Shown: positions 33,018 through 42,602 of the stretch, piece by piece | How positions within the stretch are numbered: the first letter of the stretch is position 1 | How the letters are laid out: every line of letters starts with the position of its first letter | Source of the DNA: an uncultured Lachnospiraceae bacterium | GTDB taxonomy: Bacteria > Bacillota > Clostridia > Lachnospirales > Lachnospiraceae | Direction: 5' to 3' | Length of the DNA stretch: 64,000 bases | NCBI GenBank assembly: GCA_949949005.1 | Contig: CATLHM010000001.1 | Location: 1 to 64,000, forward strand | Position numbers and translations under genes: made by a program | The notes under the pieces: generated by a model | What the model was told of the DNA's origin: nothing | Databases searched by the model: none | Seen by the model: only the letters and a program-made list of their open reading frames with translations

Positions 33018-35201
33018 ATGGCGATCAAAATAGCACTGGCAGGAAATCCAAACTGCGGTAAGACAACATTGTTCAATGCCCTGACCGGCTCCAATCAATT
33101 TGTGGGAAACTGGCCGGGCGTTACGGTAGAAAAAAAGGAAGGGAAGTTAAAGGGGCATAAGGATGTGATCATCATGGATCTTCCCGGTATCTATTCCCTT
33201 TCCCCTTACACTATGGAAGAGGTGGTGGCCCGCAATTACCTGATTACGCAGCGTCCGGACGCCATCATCAATATTGTGGACGGAACCAACATCGAGAGAA
33301 ATCTTTATCTTTCCACCCAGCTTATGGAGCTTGGAATTCCTGTGGTCATGGCAGTGAACATGATGGACGTGGTGGCCAAAAGCGGCGATACCATCCATAT
33401 TTCAAAACTCAGTGAAAAGCTTGGCTGCCCGGTGGTCGAAATTTCCGCCCTCAAAGGAAGCGGTGTGATGAAGGCGGCGGAAAAGGCCGTTGCCATTGCG
33501 GAAAAGAAAGAAGCCGTTACCAAGGTACACAAATTCGCGGTAAAGGTGGAAAACATGCTGGACGAGATAGAGGATCTGCTGGGAAGCGACATTCCAAAGG
33601 AACAGAGGCGTTTCTTTGCCATCAAGCTTCTTGAAAGGGACGATAAGATTGGGGAACAGATGAAGCGGGTTCCTGACGTATCCGCCCAGATCAGCCGGAT
33701 TGAAAAGGAGATGGACGATGACGCGGAGAGCATTATCACCAATGAACGCTATGTTTACATTTCCTCCATCATCGGCGACTGCTATCAAAAGGCAAGCAGG
33801 GAAAAGTTGACGGTATCCGACAAAATTGATAAGATTGTAACCAACCGATGGGCAGCGCTCCCCATTTTTGCCCTGGTTATGTTCCTGGTATATTACGTGT
33901 CCGTGACCACGGTGGGAACATGGGCCACGGACTGGGCCAATGACGGGGTGTTTGGGGAGGGGTGGAGCCTCTTTGGGCTGGAGATTCCCGGCATTCCCGT
34001 GCTGGTGGAAAATCTGCTCACGGCCATCGGCTGCGCTGACTGGCTCTCGGCTCTGATTCTGGATGGCATTGTGGCCGGCGTGGGTGCAGTGCTGGGCTTC
34101 GTGCCTCAGATGCTGGTATTGTTTCTCTTCCTGGCCTTTCTGGAGGCCTGCGGCTATATGGCGAGAGTGGCCTTTATCATGGACAGGATTTTCAGAAAGT
34201 TTGGTCTTTCCGGCAAATCCTTTATCCCTATGCTGATCGGCAGCGGCTGCGGCGTTCCCGGCATCATGGCTTCCAGAACCATCGAAAACGACCGTGACCG
34301 GAAGATGACCATCATAACCACCACATTTGTCCCCTGCGGCGCAAAGCTGCCCATCATCGGGCTGATTGCAGGTGCCCTCTTCGGCGGCGCATGGTGGGTG
34401 GCTCCCTCCGCCTACTTTGTGGGGATCGGAGCCATTATCTGCTCCGGCATTATTCTGAAAAAGACCAGAGTGTTTGCAGGCGACCCGGCTCCTTTCGTGA
34501 TGGAGCTGCCTGCCTACCATATGCCTACGGTCGGCAACGTGCTTCGGAGTATGTGGGAGAGAGGCTGGTCTTTTATCAAAAAGGCAGGCACCATCATCCT
34601 GTTATCCACCATCGTGTTGTGGTTTCTCATGAGCTTTGGCTGGGCGGACGGCTCCTTTGGAATGCTGGACGAAGAGATGCTGGACGGCAGTATTTTAGCC
34701 TCCCTTGGCGGTGTCCTGGCTCCTTTGTTTGCCCCTCTTGGATGGGGCCACTGGAAAATGGCGGTTGCGGCCATTACCGGACTGATTGCAAAGGAAAATG
34801 TAGTGGGTACCTTTGGTATCCTCTTCGGATTTGCAGAAGTGGCGGAGGAAGGGGAAGAGATCTGGGGGCAACTTGCGGGAAGCATGACGGCAACCGCCGC
34901 TTATTCCTTCCTGGTATTTAACCTGCTCTGTGCTCCCTGTTTCGCGGCCATGGGCGCCATCAGGCGGGAGATGAACAACAGGAAATGGTTCTGGTTTGCC
35001 ATCGGCTATCAGACGCTCCTTGCCTATGCGGTGTCCCTGTGCATATACCAGCTTGGAAATCTGTTTACGGCAGGCGTATTTGGAATCGGAACCGCTGCAG
35101 CCATGCTTCTGGTGATCGGCTTTTTGTACCTGCTTTTCAGACCATACAAAGAGGTGGACACTCTTAAGGTGGATAGGAAGAAAATGGCGCGGGCCCAATA
35201 A
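33018..35201 (+). CDS. feoB: FeoB ferrous iron transporter
   Basis: This 727-residue FeoB has the N-terminal G domain (G1 GNPNCGKTTLFNALTG, switch region NWPGVTVEKKEG, G3 DLPGIYSLSPYT, G4 VNMMD), a GDI-like helical region, and a membrane domain with the two conserved Gate halves (FIPMLIGSGCGVPGIMASRT, and later ATAAYSFLVFNLLCAPCFAA). It imports Fe(II) across the cytoplasmic membrane. GAGGAGAGATGAC precedes the ATG. Length is normal and no key motif is missing. Confidence 0.95.
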   Translation: MAIKIALAGNPNCGKTTLFNALTGSNQFVGNWPGVTVEKKEGKLKGHKDVIIMDLPGIYSLSPYTMEEVVARNYLITQRPDAIINIVDGTNIERNLYLSTQLMELGIPVVMAVNMMDVVAKSGDTIHISKLSEKLGCPVVEISALKGSGVMKAAEKAVAIAEKKEAVTKVHKFAVKVENMLDEIEDLLGSDIPKEQRRFFAIKLLERDDKIGEQMKRVPDVSAQISRIEKEMDDDAESIITNERYVYISSIIGDCYQKASREKLTVSDKIDKIVTNRWAALPIFALVMFLVYYVSVTTVGTWATDWANDGVFGEGWSLFGLEIPGIPVLVENLLTAIGCADWLSALILDGIVAGVGAVLGFVPQMLVLFLFLAFLEACGYMARVAFIMDRIFRKFGLSGKSFIPMLIGSGCGVPGIMASRTIENDRDRKMTIITTTFVPCGAKLPIIGLIAGALFGGAWWVAPSAYFVGIGAIICSGIILKKTRVFAGDPAPFVMELPAYHMPTVGNVLRSMWERGWSFIKKAGTIILLSTIVLWFLMSFGWADGSFGMLDEEMLDGSILASLGGVLAPLFAPLGWGHWKMAVAAITGLIAKENVVGTFGILFGFAEVAEEGEEIWGQLAGSMTATAAYSFLVFNLLCAPCFAAMGAIRREMNNRKWFWFAIGYQTLLAYAVSLCIYQLGNLFTAGVFGIGTAAAMLLVIGFLYLLFRPYKEVDTLKVDRKKMARAQ

Positions 35202-35255
35202 AGATAAGCGAAGCATATTTGAGCATATTTGAAATGGAAAGGAAAGGGTGCTGAT

Positions 35256-35405
35256 ATGGGAACGATTGTTACTGCCGCGGCTTTAGTCTGTATCGTGGGA
35301 CTGGTGGTGCGGAAAATGGTCAGGGATAAAAAAAGCGGAAAATCCCTGCAGTGCGGCTGTGATTGTACACATTGCAGCGGATGTGGGACAATAAAAGGTA
35401 AATAA
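35256..35405 (+). CDS. FeoB-associated Cys-rich membrane protein
   Basis: This 49-residue peptide has one membrane helix (TIVTAAALVCIVGLVV), a basic stretch, then CGCDCTHCSGCG with five cysteines. This is the family found immediately after feoB in Firmicutes, probably assisting iron transfer. GAAAGGGTGCTGAT lies before the ATG. It is too short to be found by length-based gene calling. Confidence 0.85.
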   Translation: MGTIVTAAALVCIVGLVVRKMVRDKKSGKSLQCGCDCTHCSGCGTIKGK

Positions 35406-35438
35406 AGGTAATATCTCCTAAAAATAATATATCCATAG

Positions 35439-35470
35439 AAAAGAGCCGGGCAGTTTTCCTGGCTCTTTTT
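35439..35470 (+). terminator. Intrinsic terminator of the feo operon
   Basis: GAGCCGGG and CCTGGCTC pair around CAGTTTT and are followed by TTTTT. The A-rich 5' flank also pairs with the T tail. It separates feo from hypB. Confidence 0.85.
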
Positions 35471-35553
35471 GCTAAATAAAAGCTGAAAAAAGCTAAAAAA
35501 TATGGTATGATAAAAATATCGAAAGCCATTACAGATGGAAGGAGAGGTATTTC

Positions 35554-36225
35554 ATGAAGGAAGTCAGGATTTTGGAGATCAAACAAAGCGTCTTCGCGGA
35601 AAATGACAGGGAGGCCGAAGAGCTTCGCGCAGAGCTGAAGGAAAAGGGAGTTTTTCTTTTAAATCTCATGTCCTCTCCGGGGGCCGGCAAGACTACCACC
35701 CTGATGAAAACCATTGAGGCGTTAAAGGGCGATTTCAGGATCGGCGTCATGGAGGCGGACATTGACTCGGATGTGGATGCCAGGACGATTGCAGGCTCCG
35801 GGGTGAAGGTGATCCAGCTTCACACAGGGGGCATGTGCCATCTGGACGCGGGGATGACCAGGCAGGGCCTGGAGGGATTAGAAACCGGGGACATTGACCT
35901 GGCCATTCTCGAAAACGTGGGAAACCTGGTATGCCCTGCGGAGTTTGACACGGGCGCAGCCAGAAACGCCATGATTTTGTCCGTGCCGGAGGGGGACGAT
36001 AAGCCGCTGAAATATCCGCTGATGTTTTCCGTCTGCGATGTGGTTCTGATCAACAAAATTGACGTCCTGCCCTATTTTGATTTTGACCTGGAAAGGTGTA
36101 AGGAATCTATATCCATGCGCAATCCGAAGGCAAAGGTCATTTCCGTCTGTGCCAAAACAGGGGAAGGCATGGAGGATTGGACAGGCTGGCTCAGGGAACA
36201 GGTCAGAATGTGGAAGGAGGAATGA
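35554..36225 (+). CDS. hypB: HypB hydrogenase nickel-insertion GTPase
   Basis: This 223-residue GTPase has the P-loop SSPGAGKTTTLMKTIEAL, IGVMEADIDSDVDA, the metal-site segment HTGGMCHLDAGM, ENVGNLVCPAEFDTGA and NKIDVLPYFDFD. HypB delivers Ni to [NiFe] hydrogenases with HypA. No N-terminal His-rich tail is present. It is followed, after the two-hairpin cassette, by a large oxidoreductase and hypA; no hydrogenase structural genes are in the window. Confidence 0.9.
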   Translation: MKEVRILEIKQSVFAENDREAEELRAELKEKGVFLLNLMSSPGAGKTTTLMKTIEALKGDFRIGVMEADIDSDVDARTIAGSGVKVIQLHTGGMCHLDAGMTRQGLEGLETGDIDLAILENVGNLVCPAEFDTGAARNAMILSVPEGDDKPLKYPLMFSVCDVVLINKIDVLPYFDFDLERCKESISMRNPKAKVISVCAKTGEGMEDWTGWLREQVRMWKEE

Positions 36226-36274
36226 GCGGGGTCTGCGTATGGACGTAATGGGCGGCAAGCGGCCCGGATTGAAT

Positions 36275-36341
36275 CGCAGATGCGAAACCGCCTGGGCGGA
36301 TTTCGCATCGCGTTGCCGCAAAACGCGGCATGGAGGTTAAC
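36275..36341 (+). promoter_or_regulatory. Two-hairpin 5' leader cassette, copy 2
   Basis: This is nearly identical to 17499-17567: GCGAAACCGCC pairs with GGCGGATTTCGC, and CGCGTT pairs with AACGCG, ending in CATGGAGGTTAA before the ATG. Loop bases differ from copy 1 while the stems hold, which is what selection on RNA structure would give. Confidence 0.65.
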
Positions 36342-39128
36342 ATGAAGAAAAATTTAGACAAAGAACGATACCCGGATTATGTGTATCCGGAGCATAAAAC
36401 CCAGGGCGATGAGCCGGTGCGGGAAAGCATTGTGAAGCTGGGGAAGATGATCACCGACCGGATTCCCCAGAAGCTGGGCCTTAAGAAGATTACGCCCCAG
36501 GATCCGGAGTATTGGGGGCTTGCCGGGGTGGTTACCGACGAGGAGGCGGAGATTGCCTTAAAGCTGGGGGTTAGAAAGCCCAAGACTCTCCCGGAGATTG
36601 CAAGGCTTACCGGGATTTCCGAGAAGGAGCTGGAGCCAAAGCTGCAGGAGATGTCCGTTAAGGGAATTTTGGAGTACAACTGGGAAAATTCCAGGCATGA
36701 GAAACAGTATATTCTTCCCATGTTTGTGCCCGGGTCAGCGGAATTTTTTAACATGAACAGTAAGGTGATGGAGGAGCATCCCGAGGTCACCCTGTTTTTT
36801 GAGCATATGTCAAGGCTGCCCCTGGAACATGTGACTCCCTTTGTGGGGGAGGGAGGAAACGGCATCGGCATGCACGTGATTCCGGTGGAGAAGGCCATAG
36901 AGATGGAGAGTGAGTCTGTTGATTTAGAGCATATTTCCTACTGGCTGACCAAATATGAGGGCAAATATGCGAAAAGCCCCTGCTCCTGCCGCCGTTCCAG
37001 GCTTTATCATGACGAGGGTTGTGCCGACGATCCGGAGGGCTGGTGCGTGGCGGTAGGGGATATGGCGGACTATGTGGTGGAGACACAGAAGGATGGCTGC
37101 TATATCACCAGAGAGGAAGCGCTTGATATTTTCAGACAGGCGGAGGACAACGGCTTTGTCCATCAGATCACCAACATTGACGGGGCCAACAAGATCTTTG
37201 CCATCTGCAACTGTAACGTGAACGTGTGCTATGCCCTGCGTACCTCCCAGCTTTTTAACACACCTAACATGTCCCGCTCCGCCTACATAGCAAGGGTGGA
37301 CAAAGAAAAATGTGTGGCCTGCGGTAAGTGCGTGGAGTCCTGTCCTGCCGGGGCGGTGAAGCTGGGGCAGAAGCTCTGCAAAAAGGACGGCAGCGAGGTG
37401 ACTTATCCGAAGATGCCCCTTCCCACAGAGCAGAAGTGGGGAGAGCACATGTGGACCCACAATTACAGGGATGTGAACAGGATCAACTGCTACGATACAG
37501 GCACTTCTCCCTGTAAAACTGCCTGTCCCGCCCATATCGCGGTACAGGGGTATCTGAAGCTGGCAAAGGAGGGGCGCTATGAGGAAGCGTTGGCCCTGAT
37601 CAAAAAGGACAATCCCCTTCCGGCCATCTGTGGCCGTATCTGTAACCGCCGCTGTGAGGACGCCTGTACCAGGGCGACTCTGGATGAGGCGGTGGCCATT
37701 GACGCCGTGAAGCGCTTTGTGGCGGAGAGGGATCTGAATGCAGAGACACGGTATATTCCCAAGCCTACGGTGCCTTCCCTGAAAGGGCATTTTGATGAGA
37801 AAATTGCCATTATAGGCTCCGGCCCAGCAGGGCTTTCCTGCGCCTATTTCCTGGCGGACAAGGGCTATCAGCCTGTGATTTTTGAAAAGAGTGACAGACC
37901 CGGCGGCATGCTGACCTACGGGATTCCGCCCTATAAATTGGAAAAAGACCTGATTCAGGCGGAAATCGACGTGATAAAACAGATGGGAGTTACCATCAAG
38001 TGCGGCGTTGAGGTGGGAAAGGACGTCACCATTGACCAGCTCCGGGCACAGGGTTACAAGGGCTTTTATATTGCCATCGGCTGTCAGGGTGGAAGAAAGC
38101 CCGGCATTCCCGGGGAGGATGCAGAAGGCGTCTACACGGCGGTGGAATTTTTGCGGCAGGCCGGAGAGAAAGAGGCCTTTGACCTTGGCGGCGATGTGAT
38201 TGTGGTGGGCGGCGGAAACGTTGCCATTGACGCCGCAAGAATGAGCGCCAGATGCGGCCGGGGAAAGGTATCCATGCTCTGCCTGGAAAGCCGGGACGAG
38301 ATGCCTGCAAGCCGGGAGGAAATTCTGGAAGCCACGCAGGAAAAGATTTCCATTATCAACGGATGGGGCCCAAAGGAGATTCTCACGGAAAACGGCAGGG
38401 CGGCAGGTGTGATTTTCAAAAAATGTGTCCGTGTCTATGATGAAAACCATCGGTTTGCCCCGGTTTATAATGAGGAAGAGACCATGACGATTTCCTGCGA
38501 CAGCGTGATTTTCAGCGTAGGACAGGGAATCGAATGGGGGAATCTGATTCAGGGTACCAGGGTGGAGCTTTGGCCAAACGGCGGCGCGCTGGCGGACAGT
38601 CTCACTTACCAGACGGCAGAGCCGGATATTTTTGTGGGCGGCGACGTTTACACCGGCCCGAAATTTGCCATTGACGCCATTGCGGCAGGACGGGAGGGAG
38701 CTATCTCCCTGCACCGGTATGTCCACGAGCACTGCACCCTGACCATCGGAAGAAACAGGCGGGACTTCATAGAGCTTGATAAGGAGGACATCTCTATTGC
38801 CAGCTATGACAATACGGACAGACAAAGACCTGAGAGAGCAGAGGAAGCCCAGAGCCGTTCCTTCCGCGACCTGTCTCAAACCTTAACCGAGGAACAGGTA
38901 AAGGCCGAAACCTCCCGCTGTCTTGGCTGTGGCGCTTCGGTGGTGGATCCCAATAAATGTATCGGGTGCGGCATCTGTACCACCAAATGCGTGTTTGACG
39001 CCATTTCCCTTCACAGGGAGCTGCCGGGCTGTTCAGAGATGGTGAGGTCGGAGGACAAACTGAAGTATGTGCTTCCTAACATGATCAAGCAGTCCCTGAA
39101 AATCAAGTTTGCCGGGAAAAAGGATTAA
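36342..39128 (+). CDS. Iron-sulfur FAD/NAD(P)-dependent oxidoreductase (GltD-like core)
   Basis: This 928-residue redox enzyme has several parts. An N-terminal region of about 300 residues carries cysteine motifs (SPCSCRRS, CADDPEGWC, ICNCNVNVC). A 4Fe-4S segment CVACGKCVESCP lies near 322. A GltD-type Fe-S region follows (CKTACPAHIAVQGYLKLA, CGRICNRRCEDAC). The FAD site is IGSGPAGLSCAYFLADKG near 490, the NAD(P) site VVGGGNVAIDAARMSA near 621, and a C-terminal ferredoxin motif is CIGCGICTTKCVFDA. It probably moves electrons between NAD(P)H and a ferredoxin-like partner. The start at 36342 is chosen because the ATG at 36330 forms part of the ribosome site. It lies between hypB and hypA. Confidence 0.85.
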   Translation: MKKNLDKERYPDYVYPEHKTQGDEPVRESIVKLGKMITDRIPQKLGLKKITPQDPEYWGLAGVVTDEEAEIALKLGVRKPKTLPEIARLTGISEKELEPKLQEMSVKGILEYNWENSRHEKQYILPMFVPGSAEFFNMNSKVMEEHPEVTLFFEHMSRLPLEHVTPFVGEGGNGIGMHVIPVEKAIEMESESVDLEHISYWLTKYEGKYAKSPCSCRRSRLYHDEGCADDPEGWCVAVGDMADYVVETQKDGCYITREEALDIFRQAEDNGFVHQITNIDGANKIFAICNCNVNVCYALRTSQLFNTPNMSRSAYIARVDKEKCVACGKCVESCPAGAVKLGQKLCKKDGSEVTYPKMPLPTEQKWGEHMWTHNYRDVNRINCYDTGTSPCKTACPAHIAVQGYLKLAKEGRYEEALALIKKDNPLPAICGRICNRRCEDACTRATLDEAVAIDAVKRFVAERDLNAETRYIPKPTVPSLKGHFDEKIAIIGSGPAGLSCAYFLADKGYQPVIFEKSDRPGGMLTYGIPPYKLEKDLIQAEIDVIKQMGVTIKCGVEVGKDVTIDQLRAQGYKGFYIAIGCQGGRKPGIPGEDAEGVYTAVEFLRQAGEKEAFDLGGDVIVVGGGNVAIDAARMSARCGRGKVSMLCLESRDEMPASREEILEATQEKISIINGWGPKEILTENGRAAGVIFKKCVRVYDENHRFAPVYNEEETMTISCDSVIFSVGQGIEWGNLIQGTRVELWPNGGALADSLTYQTAEPDIFVGGDVYTGPKFAIDAIAAGREGAISLHRYVHEHCTLTIGRNRRDFIELDKEDISIASYDNTDRQRPERAEEAQSRSFRDLSQTLTEEQVKAETSRCLGCGASVVDPNKCIGCGICTTKCVFDAISLHRELPGCSEMVRSEDKLKYVLPNMIKQSLKIKFAGKKD

Positions 39129-39131
39129 GTC

Positions 39132-39476
39132 ATGCATGAGCTTGGGGTAGTGTTTCATATTATGGACAGTCTGGAAAAGGTTGCAAAGGAAAATCAGGTG
39201 ACGGACATTACGAAAGTGGTGTTAGAGCTGGGGGAGGTTTCCACGGTGCTGGAGGATTACCTCCAGAGCTGCTGGAAATGGGCGATCCAAAAGAGGGAGC
39301 TTTTTGCCCGGGCGGAGCTGGTGGTGGAAAAGCTTCCCGCCATTACCTGGTGCGATGGCTGTAAGCAGACCTATCCGACTGTGGAATACGGAAAAATTTG
39401 TCCCTACTGCAAGAGCCCGGATACCTGGCTTTTGCAGGGGAATGAATTTAATATTAAGGAAATAGAGGTACATTGA
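39132..39476 (+). CDS. hypA: HypA hydrogenase nickel metallochaperone
   Basis: This 114-residue HypA starts MHELGV (the N-terminal Met-His-Glu binds Ni) and has the zinc site CDGCKQTYPTVEYGKICPYC. It begins 3 nt after the oxidoreductase stop. In HypA the segment after the first helix is usually more conserved; here it is divergent (VLELGEVSTVLEDYLQSCWK) but recognisable. Confidence 0.9.
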   Translation: MHELGVVFHIMDSLEKVAKENQVTDITKVVLELGEVSTVLEDYLQSCWKWAIQKRELFARAELVVEKLPAITWCDGCKQTYPTVEYGKICPYCKSPDTWLLQGNEFNIKEIEVH

Positions 39477-39555
39477 GCAATAGGGGGAGGGGATTCCTGC
39501 CACGGACAATGGAAGCTGACGGGCGGAACAAGCTTGCGGCGATCTTTGTTTGGCC

Positions 39556-40512
39556 TTATTCCTTTTCCGAGACAATCATCTTCGCAATGTCCTCATTCTC
39601 TGCCTCCGGATGTTCCCTCAGCAGCTTTAGGATATGGTCGATAACAGATTGTTCCTGATCCAGCAGGTCGGCCATCTCCTCCGGCGGGATATTGCGGGAA
39701 TGCATTTTTCGGACGGAGGCGGTTATCACGGTGAGTCTGCCTGAATCATAGCCATCCTCATAAAGAACTTTTTTTACATATTCTTCATTATACTCATAAA
39801 TCGACATGGCAATTACCTCTGCTTTCTGCTTTATGAGAAAGTCTTTCAGAATGTTTTCGGAGATACATTTCTCCACGGCATTTCTGACTGCTTTCTCCAT
39901 AGACATGGTTTTCATATTTTCCCGTATTTTCGCTACAAAGCAGGCATAATCTGACAGGGAACGGCACCTTTTCATCAGTGCCGGATTATGTCCGTGACTG
40001 ATATTGATAATCCGCACGGTCAACTCGATGCAGCCTTCGCCCTTGTTTTCAAAGGACTGAGACAGCTTCTGGGTATATTCTTCCCGTACCCGTTCCAACC
40101 CGTTATAAAAAACGATATAATGAGGTGTGGGGATCAGGATGCGTCTGTGAATGCTCAAATCCGTCTCTCCCAGCAGCTTTTTGTACAGGTCTGCAAAGTA
40201 GAAAAAGCCCCGTAGCGCCATGTTGGGGCACCAACTGGACTGGTGCTCGTACAGGCTCATATTGCTGTCAATCATAAAGGAAAGATCGTTCTTCATTTTC
40301 ATGAAAATGGCATTTTCGAGGGTATTTACGGTTAAATCATTTTCATTGGCGTATTCCGTGTCATTTAGCGCGTTGTAGAGCTCAAGCAGCCGTTTTTTGT
40401 CGCGGAACAGCATTCGGAATATCCTGTCCTTGTAGGTGCGGTAGAGGGGAGCGGTTTCTTCCTCAATCAAATCTTGCGGCATGGTATCCGCATCGCGCGA
40501 TTTTCTTTCCAT
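39556..40512 (-). CDS. Rpn-family recombination-promoting nuclease (PD-(D/E)XK)
   Basis: This 318-residue protein has the Rpn core RIFRMLFRDKKRLLELYNAL, DLSFMIDSNMSLYEHQSSWC (D-x(n)-E-x-Q nuclease motif) and MALRGFFYFADLYKKL. The tail repeats short helices around EEYVKKVLYEDGYDSGRL. AAAGGAG lies before the ATG at 40512; a longer in-frame upstream extension has no ribosome site. Rpn proteins were once annotated as transposases and promote recombination in E. coli. It stands alone. Confidence 0.8.
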   Translation of the reverse strand: MERKSRDADTMPQDLIEEETAPLYRTYKDRIFRMLFRDKKRLLELYNALNDTEYANENDLTVNTLENAIFMKMKNDLSFMIDSNMSLYEHQSSWCPNMALRGFFYFADLYKKLLGETDLSIHRRILIPTPHYIVFYNGLERVREEYTQKLSQSFENKGEGCIELTVRIINISHGHNPALMKRCRSLSDYACFVAKIRENMKTMSMEKAVRNAVEKCISENILKDFLIKQKAEVIAMSIYEYNEEYVKKVLYEDGYDSGRLTVITASVRKMHSRNIPPEEMADLLDQEQSVIDHILKLLREHPEAENEDIAKMIVSEKE

Positions 40513-40801
40513 AAAAGTCTCCTTTCGTTTCCGGCAGGCAAATGAAGCCGCCCTTTGAAAGGAACATTTCATCCCTGCCTTTTGTGTGAAGTTTGATGTG
40601 ATTTTAAAAGCAGGGAACTCAGACATTTTAGATAAGAAATTATCCAGATAATAGTTTCTGTGAAAAAAGATAAGAAAAAATTTCACAAAAAATGATAGAA
40701 CGGATTTCCGTCAGAATTACTGTGCTTTGTATCAATTATAGCAGATGTGTCGAAAGAAGGTCAATCTTTTTACAAAATTTTAATATTTTCTCAATCAGGG
40801 T

Positions 40802-41035
40802 TATACCCTCTGGGAAACGGAACCTGCGGACTACGCAGTGTTTAAATGCTTTGGCCCTGACGGCGATTGCCTGGGCGAGACTTGGAGTAAGTTTTTCAAG
40901 GAATTTATTCCCCAGACAGGCTACAGGCAGACAGAGGGTACCGACTATGAATTATATCCCGAAAAGGGGGAAAGCGGTCTGTTTTGCGTGCTGTGGGTTC
41001 CTGTGAAGCAGATTTGCGAATCTGACCGGGTATAA
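40802..41035 (+). pseudogene. GyrI-like effector-binding domain fragment
   Basis: The frame reads YTLWETEPADYAVFKCFG, later FIPQTGYRQTEGTDYELYP and SGLFCVLWVPVK, a C-terminal GyrI-like/AraC effector-binding domain. The N-terminal part and any regulator domain are absent; the upstream 40513-40801 stretch is non-coding and AT-rich. It is probably the relic of a deleted regulator. Confidence 0.6.
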
Positions 41036-41090
41036 CGGAAGTAGTCAGTTCTTTATGTGTAAGGATTTTTTGTTTTTGCAAAATAAAGCT

Positions 41091-42284
41091 TTAATCTTCC
41101 GCAAGCCAATTTGCTACATCTACAATACGGATTCCTTCGTACTGATATTCCTCACACCTGGTTCTGGCTATCAGCATTCTCGGGTAGGCATCCTTGATTG
41201 AGAGCAACGGACGAACTTCTCGCTCAAAGGTCTTTTCTTCGCTGATATCATCAGATATCTGTATATATATTTTTTCATTGCGTTTCAACGCAACAAAGTC
41301 GATTTCTTTCTTATACAGCACTCCGACATACACTTCATACCCTCTGCGAAGCAGTTCTACAGCAACGATATTTTCAATGGTTCGGCCCCGGTTCATATTC
41401 TTAGATCCCAGCTTTGCATAGCGGAAAGTATGGTCACTGAGGTAATATTTATCACTGGAGGAAAGATATTTTTTCCCCACAATATCGTATCTGCGCACCT
41501 TATAAAATGCGAAAGCATTGCAGAGGTACTCAATGTAATTCCCAACCGTCTTGTGATTGATCTTATCTTTCTGGTTTGTCAGAGCGTCAGCGATATTTCT
41601 TGCAGATGTCAGGTTTGACATATTATCCATGAGAAAGTCTACGATACGGCTCATCAGAATTGGATTACGAATTTTGTATTTCTGCTTGATATCACGGACG
41701 ATCAAAGTATCAAATACATCGGCAATATAATCATACTTGGCTTCCTGATCCTTATACAGATAGGAACCTGCCATGCCGCCTTCTTTTAAATAACGGTCAA
41801 AGGCGGCGTAATAATCTGTCAGGTTATAATATCTCAAAAACTCTTTGAAAGAAAAAGGGAATATTTTGATTTCAAAGGTTCTGCCGGTGAACAAGGTAGC
41901 CAAATCGGAGCTAAGCAGGAATGCATTGGAACCGGTGATGTAGATATCAAACATTTCTAATGCATGAATATTATTGATTGCCAGCTCGAAGCTCGGACAC
42001 ATCTGCACCTCATCAATAAGTACAAAATTTTCGATACCTTTTTTATAGGACTTCTCAATGTGAGTGTTCAGCACATGATAGTCCTTAAAATTTTCAAACT
42101 TTGTCAAGTTATAGTTAATGTGAATGATGTTGGCATCCGTATAAGTTTTTTCCACATAATCCCTAAATGCCTCCAACAGCTTTGATTTTCCACTTCGTCT
42201 GACACCAGTAATAACTTTAATATCCGGTGTTCCGATAACACTTATCATTTTGTCAAGATATACATTTCGATCAATCAGTTTCAT
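41091..42284 (-). CDS. ATP-binding protein, AAA plus DUF4143 type (second)
   Basis: This 397-residue ATPase has Walker A ITGVRRSGKSKLLEAFRDYV, Walker B NFVLIDEVQMCPSFELAI, sensor IYITGSNAFLLSSDLATLFT and a C-terminal DUF4143 half ending ELLRRGYEVYVGVLYKKEID and FVALKRNEKIYIQIS, a nuclease-like D-x(n)-x-K region. It starts at 42284 behind GGAAGGTGG. It differs strongly from the ATPase at 20094. Coding is AT-rich compared with its neighbours, suggesting transfer. Confidence 0.85.
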   Translation of the reverse strand: MKLIDRNVYLDKMISVIGTPDIKVITGVRRSGKSKLLEAFRDYVEKTYTDANIIHINYNLTKFENFKDYHVLNTHIEKSYKKGIENFVLIDEVQMCPSFELAINNIHALEMFDIYITGSNAFLLSSDLATLFTGRTFEIKIFPFSFKEFLRYYNLTDYYAAFDRYLKEGGMAGSYLYKDQEAKYDYIADVFDTLIVRDIKQKYKIRNPILMSRIVDFLMDNMSNLTSARNIADALTNQKDKINHKTVGNYIEYLCNAFAFYKVRRYDIVGKKYLSSSDKYYLSDHTFRYAKLGSKNMNRGRTIENIVAVELLRRGYEVYVGVLYKKEIDFVALKRNEKIYIQISDDISEEKTFEREVRPLLSIKDAYPRMLIARTRCEEYQYEGIRIVDVANWLAED

Positions 42285-42500
42285 GTTTTCACCACCTTCC
42301 ATTCATTATAGTATTTCTATTTCCCAAAAACAATATATTTTTGATTTTGGGAAATAGATTTTTTGTACCAGCACTGTGAGCCTGAAACAAAGCACCTACC
42401 GAAAGGCTGTTGGAAGAATTTTAAAAGCTATGGTAACCTGTTTTCGTTAATGTGCGTCCGTCGGACGCTGTGGAATGCAGATTGTTGGTTTCCTTAGAAT

Positions 42501-42546
42501 AAAAAACGCCATGCAATCGGACAATTTGTCGCATGGCATTTTTTAT
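42501..42546 (-). terminator. Bidirectional intrinsic terminator
   Basis: GCCATGC and GCATGGC pair, flanked by AAAAAA on one side and TTTTTT on the other. On the minus strand it ends the HelD-fusion transcript, whose stop is at 42603. The rest of the gap 42285-42602 holds only the ATPase promoter region and a small CGTCCGTCGGACG palindrome. Confidence 0.8.
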
Positions 42547-42602
42547 TACAATAAGCTGGCTCGCAGAGCATGACAGCGTTACCCGGCAATAGCCGCGGCT
42601 TG

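Noticed and set aside
36924-38879. A 651-codon open frame antisense to the Fe-S/FAD oxidoreductase
   Set aside because: No ribosome site and no family motif, and the plus-strand frame has clear FAD, NAD and ferredoxin motifs. It is a shadow produced by GC-rich codons.
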